Below are positions 1-5,458 of a stretch of 5,732 nucleotides of DNA, in pieces; the stretch's first letter is position 1; the number at the start of each line of letters is the position of its first letter. The DNA is from Candidatus Hydrogenedentota bacterium (GTDB lineage Bacteria; Hydrogenedentota; Hydrogenedentia; Hydrogenedentales; CAITNO01). Below the pieces are notes generated by a model. The model did not search any database. It saw only the letters and a program-made list of their open reading frames with translations, and was not told the DNA's origin. The translations under genes and the position numbers were made by a program. The stretch lies in NCBI GenBank assembly GCA_011046175.1, contig DSBB01000222.1, positions 1 to 5,732 on the forward strand. The letters are read 5' to 3'.

Positions 1-108
1 CCCATATAGTAAGAATACATGCAGCAAGCGGTTTATTGCAAGAATCCAAGCGTTGCCGTTGCCTTTCGATATGATGTTTTCTTATATCTGTCCGGCAGGT
101 CTTGTTTT

Positions 109-172
109 GACACAATACAAAACAACAAAGCATCGCCATTGCGAGATTGCGTTGTTCGCAATGACGATGCTT
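109..172 (-). terminator. Possible terminator for the minus-strand operon
   Basis: Read on the minus strand, the 17-bp hairpin at 172-128 ends in CTT and runs directly into a U-rich tract (TGTTGTTTTGTATTGTG, 127-111), as in an intrinsic terminator. It lies about 290 nt beyond the stop codon of the acyltransferase gene. The U tract is interrupted by G, and the hairpin also looks like a dispersed repeat, so termination may be a secondary property. Nothing nearer the stop codon makes a convincing terminator. Confidence 0.35.
128..172. repeat. Hairpin repeat of the CGTCATTGCGA type
   Basis: Two 17-base arms (128-144 and 156-172) are reverse complements except for one position (C136 opposite A164), around an 11-base loop. 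The arms contain ATCGTCATTGCGA or its one-base variant. Palindromes with a CGTCATTGCGA core are familiar as dispersed intergenic repeats in several bacterial groups, so this is probably one member of a genome-wide family. It is followed three bases later by the first copy of the 43-bp module. Confidence 0.75.
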
Positions 173-175
173 GCG

Positions 176-218
176 AACTTCTTGTTCTTGATCATAAAAG
201 ACGACTGACAATGTACTA
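176..218 (+). repeat. 43-bp module, copy 1
   Basis: Copy 1 begins AACTTCTTGTTCTTGATC, has 16 bases of unrelated sequence, and ends AATGTACTA. Copy 2 at 352-394 has the same 18-base start with one change (G to T), a 16-base middle with only about 4 matching positions, and the identical 9-base end. Total length is 43 bp in both. The copy starts 3 bases after the hairpin at 128-172. Confidence 0.7.
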
Positions 219-221
219 GGA

Positions 222-234
222 CGGGCTTTGCCCG
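222..234. repeat. Small GC hairpin
   Basis: CGGGC and GCCCG pair around a TTT loop, giving a compact 5-bp stem just after module copy 1. It has no U-run on either side, so it is not a standard terminator. It may be a further part of the repeat cluster, though module copy 2 lacks an equivalent after it. Confidence 0.4.
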
Positions 235-260
235 CAACCCAGATTTGACTATATCTCTTT

Positions 261-349
261 GTATGTTGTTCACGCTTCAGTGTGCGGCAGTAGTACACAA
301 ACTCTGAGTCATGCACGCGACCCCGCACGCTGAAGCGTGAACAACATAC
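261..349. repeat. Long inverted repeat, 27-bp arms
   Basis: Arms 261-287 and 323-349 are reverse complements over 27 bases with one mismatch (T281 opposite G329, which can pair as a wobble in RNA), around a 35-base loop (288-322). The outer 20 bases of each arm match perfectly. This is the strongest secondary structure in the window. Its sequence differs from the hairpin at 128-172, but both are followed within 2 to 3 bases by a copy of the same 43-bp module. I see no target-site duplication at 260/350, and the 89-bp element has no coding capacity. It could be a MITE-like or REP-like element or a structured RNA. Confidence 0.8.
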
Positions 350-351
350 CC

Positions 352-394
352 AACTTCTTTTTCTTGATCGCGGTTTCTGGCCGATAATGTACTA
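352..394 (+). repeat. 43-bp module, copy 2
   Basis: This copy starts AACTTCTTTTTCTTGATC and ends AATGTACTA, matching copy 1 at both ends and in total length but not in the 16-base centre (GCGGTTTCTGGCCGAT here, ATAAAAGACGACTGAC in copy 1). It lies two bases after the 261-349 inverted repeat. Equal length with conserved ends and a divergent centre suggests constraint on the ends, or replacement of the middle. Confidence 0.7.
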
Positions 395-463
395 ACAAAC
401 ACAATTGTATGAACAACATGCGGCAAACGAACAAAAAATTGTCAGCCACCCGGTGTTAAGCAC

Positions 464-1366
464 CTAAAGCAGTTCTGAGGGGTTTTCGCACAAACGCAAC
501 AGATTTTTCAGAAAGTCGGTAAGATGGGCAAAGTCCAGGGCGCGGTGGTCAAAGTAAAAGGTGAAGGGCATAATCTCGCGGACAACCACCTGCTCGACGC
601 CGTTCTCATCTGTTCGCACCACCGGTTGCTTGCGCACGCCCGCCAAGGCTATGGCGGTGATTTCCGGCGCTATGATTTCAAGCAACGACACATGGCAACG
701 CAGTTCCGGCATGACACTGCCCACGTTGCTGACCACCATGCTCGCGTCCAGAAGGTCTTCGGCGACAAGCCGCTCTGACGCGGGCGTCTGAAAATAACGT
801 TTGCGCTCTTGCCGCGACGGCAGGCTGATGCGATATTTGCCCGCGAGGTTCGACCAAAACCGCCGAAGCACATACCGCAGTTCGCCCCTTCGCAACCGCT
901 TCCACGTATCGTCAAGTCCCGCTTCGTACAGCAATAAATCTATATCCGTGTTTTCGGCGCGGTTCTTCAGCGCGGTCATGGCTTCGCAGACCCCGCGCAG
1001 GGATTTGCCGCCCACATCGCGGAGCACGGGCGTAATCATTCTGTGGTCATGCGACATCATGGGGATGGCAATATCCATACTTTCCTTGTAGTAGACAAGG
1101 CCGGTGTTGTTCTTCTTGTGATACTCGATATGCGCGTTCATATCCGGGGAATCTTTGATGCTCTCGGCGATAATCTTGAGCATTACGGAATTGAGCGTAA
1201 GATGAACATCCGCATATTCCGGCATATTGCGAAGCCTTCGTATAAATTCGTTCACCGGCGTAACATCCAGTTCGATGATGATTCCGGCGTGCGGGACGGT
1301 CTCCCACGACTCGACGGTTTTGTGCGCCACAACCCGGCGCTGAATGTCAAAAGGAACTGCTTGCAT
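464..1366 (-). CDS. Stand-alone E2-type acyltransferase domain protein
   Basis: The 300-residue protein matches the catalytic domain of 2-oxoacid dehydrogenase E2 subunits (2-oxoacid_dh family) almost end to end. Visible landmarks are the N-terminal RRVVAHKTVES and VPH (24-26), LTLNSVMLK (56-64), the AIP...ITPVLRD core (100-117), MVVSNVG (210-216) and the C-terminal active-site region FDHRALDFA (272-280). His274 and Asp278 fit the catalytic HxxxD(G) motif, but the usual Gly is Phe279. The protein has no lipoyl domain and no E1/E3-binding domain, so it is not an ordinary E2. About 45 extra residues (roughly 145-200), very rich in Arg, sit where normal E2 proteins have a short linker. No signal peptide or membrane segment is visible, so it is probably cytoplasmic. 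The ATG start has AAAGG six bases upstream. It is the last gene of the operon, 79 bp after the DUF6807 gene. Family membership is secure; the acyl donor, acceptor and activity are unknown. Confidence 0.85.
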   Translation of the reverse strand: MQAVPFDIQRRVVAHKTVESWETVPHAGIIIELDVTPVNEFIRRLRNMPEYADVHLTLNSVMLKIIAESIKDSPDMNAHIEYHKKNNTGLVYYKESMDIAIPMMSHDHRMITPVLRDVGGKSLRGVCEAMTALKNRAENTDIDLLLYEAGLDDTWKRLRRGELRYVLRRFWSNLAGKYRISLPSRQERKRYFQTPASERLVAEDLLDASMVVSNVGSVMPELRCHVSLLEIIAPEITAIALAGVRKQPVVRTDENGVEQVVVREIMPFTFYFDHRALDFAHLTDFLKNLLRLCENPSELL

Positions 1367-1391
1367 TGCTGACCTTTCAGGAGGAAGGGTG

Positions 1392-1414
1392 CGCCGGCAA
1401 TGGTGACGCCGGCG
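1392..1414. other. GC-rich hairpin in the gap before the acyltransferase gene
   Basis: CGCCGGC (1392-1398) pairs with GCCGGCG (1408-1414) around a 9-base loop, a 7-bp all-GC stem. On the operon transcript it lies after the DUF6807 stop codon and 25 nt before the next start codon, leaving the Shine-Dalgarno free. No U-run follows, so it is not a standard terminator. It could stabilise the upstream message or mark a processing point. Confidence 0.4.
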
Positions 1415-1445
1415 GCAAAGAGGAGGTTTGACGGGAGGAAGAACG

Positions 1446-2390
1446 CTACTTCATTTCTTCTTCATAGTCTTGAAATGCGGCCGCTACGGCAGCCGCATCG
1501 GCATCGCCCCTGTGAACGTGCAGACAATAGCGCAATCGCAAAGACACGCCCGGCTGCATTGGATAAGGATGAATATGCGGCCACGACTGGCCCAAAAACC
1601 CGTAATGGCGCAATATCCAACCGGGATGAGGATAGCCCGGATTGCCGGGATGCTGGAAAATGGCGACGCCCGAAACCGTGTCGGCGCCCGCCTCTCTTGC
1701 AAACGATACGTCCACCCACGGCGACGGCAACGCCTCGTCGGTAACATCTTCGTCCGTGCTTACGCCCGCCAACGAGGCAAATGTGAAGGGTTTGCGTGTG
1801 GCGTCGGGACGCAGACAGAAGCCGCCGTACCCTTTGTTGTCGGTGCCGCTGCCGCGCAGTACGAACTCTTCATCTGCCACATTGGTGAAGGTAAGATCAA
1901 AGTCAATATTGCGCGATGTATCCGACGACGTGTGAACAACTATCTTGACCTCTTCACGGATAATCGGCGCGTCAGGCGCGTCGTCAAGCACCCAATTATT
2001 TACCGCGGCAATAACCGCCTGATTTTCGTCCGCCCTCTTCTCAATCCACCCTGCGTGAACCTGCCGCGCCCCGTCAAGCGCCCAAATGTCCACCTTTTTC
2101 TCACCCAATGTGCTGTCCGGCCATGCCCAAAACACGCCCCGGTGATGAAAATGGTCAAGGGGAAAATCCTGTGTCATGACTTCGCCGTCAAGACCGTAAA
2201 GAGGATGAACATATCCCGAGCGGCGATAGCGCTCGCCCACCCGGTCGGGCAACTCGCCCGGCTGGTATTGATATGTCAATACGGGCTTGTCATTTTCAAA
2301 AACCGTCAACCCTGCGCCGTCATCGGCAATCGTAAACACGCCCTGTACCAAGGACAAGAACATCACGCAGGCGCCACTGATATACATCAT
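1446..2390 (-). CDS. DUF6807 family protein (PmoA-like)
   Basis: The 314-residue protein looks like DUF6807, a family also labelled 'methane oxygenase PmoA' in databases. That label is misleading: this protein is soluble-looking and unlike the membrane subunit of methane monooxygenase. Recognisable blocks are DFPLDHFHHRGVFWAW (75-90, His-rich, a plausible metal or ligand site), DNKGYGGFCLR (184-194), FQHPGNPGYPHPGW (245-258) with HYGFLG shortly after, and HRGDA (293-297). Between them lie beta-rich segments. The family is frequent in Planctomycetes, Verrucomicrobia and Bacteroidetes near carbohydrate genes, so a role in sugar processing is inferred. The N-terminus (residues 4-19) is hydrophobic but has no basic residue before it, so export is uncertain. 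The ATGATG start has AGGA six bases upstream. The gene starts 53 bp after the ABC permease stop codon. No enzymatic activity can be assigned from sequence. Confidence 0.83.
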   Translation of the reverse strand: MMYISGACVMFLSLVQGVFTIADDGAGLTVFENDKPVLTYQYQPGELPDRVGERYRRSGYVHPLYGLDGEVMTQDFPLDHFHHRGVFWAWPDSTLGEKKVDIWALDGARQVHAGWIEKRADENQAVIAAVNNWVLDDAPDAPIIREEVKIVVHTSSDTSRNIDFDLTFTNVADEEFVLRGSGTDNKGYGGFCLRPDATRKPFTFASLAGVSTDEDVTDEALPSPWVDVSFAREAGADTVSGVAIFQHPGNPGYPHPGWILRHYGFLGQSWPHIHPYPMQPGVSLRLRYCLHVHRGDADAAAVAAAFQDYEEEMK

Positions 2391-2416
2391 CTTAAGTCCT
2401 TTTTCATAATAGTTTC

Positions 2417-2439
2417 AGCGTTCGACAACACAAAACGCT
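2417..2439. other. Short inverted repeat between permease and DUF6807 genes
   Basis: AGCGTT (2417-2422) and AACGCT (2434-2439) pair around an 11-base loop, within the 53-bp gap. The stem is only 6 bp and is not followed by a U-run on the transcript, so it is at most a weak RNA structure. Confidence 0.2.
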
Positions 2440-2443
2440 CCAA

Positions 2444-3445
2444 TTAACTCTTCAATAAACCCGCTTTGCGTTTGCGCCGGTTATCATAATAAACGAGCGC
2501 AATCAGCAAAGCGCCGACAAGTATCTGCTGCCAATGCACATTGATGTTCTGCAAGTTGCAAAAATTACGCAAAACCGTCATGATCAACGCTCCCGCAACC
2601 GTGGCGAATGCGCCGCCCTCGCCGCCCATCAGGCTTGCGCCGCCGATGACGCAAGCCGCAATGGCGTAGAGTTCATACATTTCCCCGGCTGTGGGCGACG
2701 CGATGCTTGTCCAAGACGCAAGCATCATCCCCGCAAAGCCCGCAGCGCCGCCGCTGATGGTGAACGCCGCTATGCGCACACGGTCAACGGGTATGCCGGA
2801 CAACCGCGCCGCCTCGTTGTTGCCGCCCACCGCATAGAGGGAACGGCCAAAACGGGTAAAGTTCAGCGTCACCGTAAAAAATGCTGCGAAGCCGAACATC
2901 AGCCCCACCGGCAGCCACCATGCGCGCGCGCCGCCCAACCACGCAAACGCCGACGGCAACCCGAATATGGCGACGGCGCCGGAAAATATGAGCGTGCCGC
3001 CGCGGGCCACCATCATCATGCCCAACGTGACGATGAACGGTGGAATGCGTCCCTTGGCGACGAGCAGGCCATTGACCAACCCGCAGAGCAAACCCACGCC
3101 CGCGCCGATAAAGACGCCCGCCACCACCGGCGCCTCATAGTTAACCACGGCGGCAAAGGCGCGGTGGAAAACGGACGATGCCTCGTCAACGGGTACGCCG
3201 AAGTTTATCATGGCTATGCATCCCACGACACCGCTCAACGCCGCAACGCTGCCCACGGACAAATCAATGCCGCCCGTCAAAATCACAGCCAGTTGGCCGA
3301 TGGCCATGACGCCGATCACCGCCGTGCGCAGCGCCACCCCCTGTAAATTGCCGGACGATCTGAACACCGGCGACGCGACCGCCAGAACGATGCACAATCC
3401 TGCAAGTATGAACAAAGGCGAATGTTTGGTAATGAAACGTCCCAT
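2444..3445 (-). CDS. Sugar ABC transporter permease, RbsC family
   Basis: The 333-residue inner-membrane protein is a permease of the ribose/xylose/galactose type (BPD_transp_2 family). It is mostly hydrophobic with about eight to ten membrane segments. Family landmarks are GGIDLSVG (58-65), IPPFIVTLG (134-142), the cytoplasmic coupling region FGRSLYAVGGNNEAARLSGI (199-218), which contacts the ATPase, and IGGASLMGG (267-275). The length is normal for the family. A reading frame extends to a TTG at 3481, but the ATG at 3445 is preferred because AGGAAAG lies nine bases upstream and the extra 12 residues are not family-like. It is 46 bp downstream of the symporter gene. No RbsA-type ATPase or RbsB-type binding protein is encoded in the window, so partners must come from elsewhere. 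The substrate is probably a monosaccharide or related small molecule, by family only. Confidence 0.93.
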   Translation of the reverse strand: MGRFITKHSPLFILAGLCIVLAVASPVFRSSGNLQGVALRTAVIGVMAIGQLAVILTGGIDLSVGSVAALSGVVGCIAMINFGVPVDEASSVFHRAFAAVVNYEAPVVAGVFIGAGVGLLCGLVNGLLVAKGRIPPFIVTLGMMMVARGGTLIFSGAVAIFGLPSAFAWLGGARAWWLPVGLMFGFAAFFTVTLNFTRFGRSLYAVGGNNEAARLSGIPVDRVRIAAFTISGGAAGFAGMMLASWTSIASPTAGEMYELYAIAACVIGGASLMGGEGGAFATVAGALIMTVLRNFCNLQNINVHWQQILVGALLIALVYYDNRRKRKAGLLKS

Positions 3446-3454
3446 GCTACATCG

Positions 3455-3461
3455 CTTTCCT
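3455..3461 (-). promoter_or_regulatory. Ribosome binding site deciding the permease start
   Basis: AGGAAAG on the minus strand lies nine bases before the ATG at 3445. The alternative TTG at 3481 has no comparable purine-rich site, so this motif sets the start. Confidence 0.65.
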
Positions 3462-3491
3462 GAAAAACAAACTCTCCGCAAACGTTATATT

Positions 3492-5144
3492 TCATCCACG
3501 GAAATACACATATACGCTCAAGATAATCAACAACACAATGACCGTGTGAATTATGTCCCAACGGTTCCAACTTTCCCGCACCTCCCGGCGGCCCGCCGTC
3601 GTGTTGGTGGCATAGGTCAGATTTTCAATCTGTCCGGCAGGCGGCGGCGCGGAGAAAAGGCTCACCGCCACCAGCGTGGCGCAACAGAACAGAAACAGGT
3701 ACACGCAAAACAGCAAAAAGTTAATGCTGCCATAGGATACCAGAACCTGTTGCATGGCTGATAAGCCGCCTTCCGGCGCCGATCCCGCATAAATCTGACA
3801 GCCAAGTTTGGCAAGGCCAAGGAAAAAGCCCAGCAACAGTGTCGCCACCGCTCCTCTGCCGTTCATGCGTTTCCAGAACACCCCCAGGAAAAACACCGCC
3901 GTCATCGGAGGCGCGAGATAGGCCTGCACACTTTGAAGATATTCGTAAAGTTGCCCTGACACGCGCTGCATCACGGGTATCCACAACAGCCCCAACACAA
4001 TGACCACGCCCGTCGCCAAACGCCCGACGGAAACGAGCTGACGTTCCGACGCCTCGGGCGCAATCTTCTTGTAAATGTCCACGGTAAAAAGACTGGAACA
4101 GGAATTGAACAGCGAAGACAAAGAACTCATCAGCGCGGCAAGCAGCCCGCCCACCACAAGGCCGCGCACGCCCACGGGAAGCATTTGGCTGACCATCGCG
4201 GGAAACGCCTGGTCGGGGTCGCCTAGGACAAGCATGTTCTTTTGCACAAGCGCATAGGCAATCATACCTGGCACAATGAACAAAAACACGGGCGTGATTT
4301 TCAGGTACGCGCCAAACAACGTGCCCCGACGCGCCATTTTGAGGTTGCGCGCGGCAAGGGTGCGCTGCACGATGTATTGATCGGTACACCAGTACCAAAG
4401 CCCCACAATCGGCGCGGCGAACAACATGCCCGGCCACGGAAACTCAGGGTCGCTCGCGGGACGCCACAGGTTGAAGCGTTCGCTCCCGCTTATTTCGCGC
4501 AACTCCGCCCAGCCGCCCAAATGATACAAACCAATGGCGGTAATACAAAGCGAACCCAAGATAAGCACCACGGTCTGGAGCGCGTCCGTATAAACCACGG
4601 CGCGCAAACCGCCGAAACAAGTGTAAATACCTGTCAACACAACCACGGTAACCGCGCCAATCCAAAAACTGTTCACTCCGGCAATCTCGAGATCGGGCAA
4701 CAACACTTCAAACACTTTGCCGCCGGCGTATACCGTTACACTTACTTTGGTGAATACATAAGCGAGAAGACTCACCAATGACAAAATCCAGCGCGCCGTC
4801 GGGTTGTAGCGTCGCTCCAGAAATTCCGGCATGGTATATACGCCCGCCCGGTAATAGAACGGAACCAGCACCCAACCCAGCACCAACAGGCACCACGCAT
4901 GCAATTCATAATGCGCCATCGCCACGCCGCTTTTTGCGCCGGAACCGGCAAGCCCGACAAGATGTTCGGACCCGATGTTTGACGCAAACAACGACGCGCC
5001 GATAACAAACCAGCCGATATTGCGACCGGCGAGGAAATAGTCGGCGGACGTCTCCTGCTTTCTGGAGGAACGCCACACGACAAACGCCAGCAGGGCAAAA
5101 TACGCGCCTACCACAAGCCAATCAAGAGCATCTAGACCTGTCAC
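3492..5144 (-). CDS. Sodium/sugar symporter, SSS (SLC5) family
   Basis: The 550-residue inner-membrane protein is a sodium:solute symporter closely patterned on the SGLT branch. It has the ASLFASNIGSEHLVGLAGSG block (50-69), GVYTMPEFLERR (101-112), WYWCTDQYIVQRTLAA (250-265), AALMSSLSSLFNS (336-348) and a last membrane helix near 532-548. Compared with known SGLT structures, His61 fits SGLT1 His83, Glu80 fits Glu102, Tyr251-Trp252 fit Tyr290-Trp291, Lys282 fits Lys321 and Gln404 fits Gln457, all sugar-site or gate positions. Ala54, Ile57, Ala337, Ser340 and Ser341 fit the Na2 sodium site. All key positions are kept, so an active Na+-coupled sugar carrier is likely; the exact sugar is unknown. 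The GTG start is the only common start codon after an in-frame stop ten codons upstream, and has GGGAG eight bases before it. It is the first gene of the operon. Confidence 0.95.
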   Translation of the reverse strand: MTGLDALDWLVVGAYFALLAFVVWRSSRKQETSADYFLAGRNIGWFVIGASLFASNIGSEHLVGLAGSGAKSGVAMAHYELHAWCLLVLGWVLVPFYYRAGVYTMPEFLERRYNPTARWILSLVSLLAYVFTKVSVTVYAGGKVFEVLLPDLEIAGVNSFWIGAVTVVVLTGIYTCFGGLRAVVYTDALQTVVLILGSLCITAIGLYHLGGWAELREISGSERFNLWRPASDPEFPWPGMLFAAPIVGLWYWCTDQYIVQRTLAARNLKMARRGTLFGAYLKITPVFLFIVPGMIAYALVQKNMLVLGDPDQAFPAMVSQMLPVGVRGLVVGGLLAALMSSLSSLFNSCSSLFTVDIYKKIAPEASERQLVSVGRLATGVVIVLGLLWIPVMQRVSGQLYEYLQSVQAYLAPPMTAVFFLGVFWKRMNGRGAVATLLLGFFLGLAKLGCQIYAGSAPEGGLSAMQQVLVSYGSINFLLFCVYLFLFCCATLVAVSLFSAPPPAGQIENLTYATNTTAGRREVRESWNRWDIIHTVIVLLIILSVYVYFRG

Positions 5145-5152
5145 AACCGTTA

Positions 5153-5159
5153 CTCCCTG
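5153..5159 (-). promoter_or_regulatory. Ribosome binding site of the symporter gene
   Basis: CAGGGAG on the minus strand ends eight bases before the GTG at 5144. It supports the non-ATG start, together with the lack of any other ATG, GTG or TTG between this codon and the upstream in-frame stop. Confidence 0.7.
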
Positions 5160-5203
5160 GGTTGCATGGAATCATCGGAGGGAATCAGCATGATGATAGT
5201 CTA

Positions 5204-5218
5204 CCCGGACATACCGGG
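5204..5218. promoter_or_regulatory. CCCGG inverted repeat, possible operator
   Basis: CCCGG (5204-5208) and CCGGG (5214-5218) form a symmetrical pair around a 5-base centre. It sits just downstream of the candidate -10 element, where a repressor could act, and no U-run makes it a terminator. The short length means chance is possible, and no regulator gene lies in the window. Confidence 0.25.
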
Positions 5219-5220
5219 GG

Positions 5221-5250
5221 ATAATCAAGAAAATACAAGTACAAAAACAA
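5221..5250 (-). promoter_or_regulatory. Candidate promoter for the operon
   Basis: An AT-rich island in GC-rich surroundings offers TTGTTT (5250-5245) as -35 and GATTAT (5226-5221) as -10 with an 18-base spacer on the minus strand. Both boxes are weak matches to the sigma-70 consensus (3 of 6 and 4 of 6), so the call rests mainly on position and base composition. The leader would be about 70 nt. Confidence 0.3.
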
Positions 5251-5458
5251 CGCAGACGCTTCCCGCACCCCCTGCCTGCCTCTTCCCGCGCGCCATACAG
5301 CCCCCGGCGACAAATAGCAGAAGAAATGACGTTTTTCTTGAGCGCGCTTACGCACGGATTGCTCCGTCGGCCTTTCGGCTCCCTGGCAACGACGATAATG
5401 AAAACTTCAGAGGAGTTCCATTCTTTTCGTTCGTTCGCGGGTTGGCGTCTTCAAAAGG

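Larger units (their letters stand above)
1..463. other. Intergenic region rich in hairpin repeats, no gene
   Basis: This stretch lies downstream of the last operon gene and continues to the window edge. By hand count its first 460 bases hold 206 G or C (about 45%), visibly lower than the coding part. Short reading frames of 63 to 66 codons run straight through the hairpins and resemble no family I know, so I do not call them. It holds two long inverted repeats (128-172 and 261-349), each followed by a copy of a 43-bp module (176-218 and 352-394), a small GC hairpin (222-234) and a stray copy of a hairpin-arm motif (410-419). Bases 1-120 show nothing I can name. Confidence 0.7.
5145..5458. other. 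Intergenic region upstream of the operon
   Basis: These 314 bases separate the murJ-like gene from the symporter. They hold a candidate promoter (5221-5250), a 5-bp CCCGG/CCGGG inverted repeat (5204-5218), another weak hairpin (ACGGA/TCCGT at 5354-5367) and the symporter ribosome binding site. No clear terminator for the murJ-like gene and no RNA gene is visible. A plus-strand reading frame crossing it has no recognisable similarity. Confidence 0.6.

Noticed and set aside
86..100. Match of ATCTGTCCGGCAGG with the symporter coding region near 3627-3640
   Set aside because: A 14-base match in a window of this size can occur by chance, and the second copy is ordinary coding sequence.
19..273. 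Two small overlapping reading frames on opposite strands at the left end
   Set aside because: Both run through the hairpin repeat at 128-172 and module copy 1, have no good ribosome binding site and resemble nothing known.
128..394. CRISPR array or integron attC sites
   Set aside because: There are only two module copies with a 16-base centre inside the repeat, not regular spacers, and the hairpins lack the attC core-site pattern; no cas or integrase gene is present.
433..464. Possible terminator right after the acyltransferase stop codon
   Set aside because: The GGTG/CACC stem is only 4 bp and the run of six T lies more than ten bases beyond it, so the geometry is wrong.
2391..2443. Internal promoter before the DUF6807 gene (TATTAT box)
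   Set aside because: The start of transcription would fall at or inside the ribosome binding site, and the -35 match is poor.
1428..2447. 339-codon plus-strand reading frame covering the whole DUF6807 gene
   Set aside because: It is antisense to a well-supported gene, is rich in Arg, His, Pro and Cys with no recognisable family, and fits the open antisense frames typical of GC-rich codon use.
2534..3346. 270-codon plus-strand reading frame opposite the ABC permease
   Set aside because: It is extremely rich in His, Arg and Ala with low complexity and no domain; the opposite strand encodes a clear permease.
3721..4437. 238-codon minus-strand reading frame inside the symporter gene
   Set aside because: It is a shifted frame of the symporter, Arg/Cys-rich without membrane helices or family features.
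5150..5191. 13-codon leader reading frame ending in the symporter ribosome binding site
   Set aside because: It has no Shine-Dalgarno and no run of regulatory codons; a frame this short is expected by chance.
5257..5310. G-quadruplex on the minus strand
   Set aside because: Four G runs exist but two loops are 12 or more bases, too long for a convincing quadruplex.
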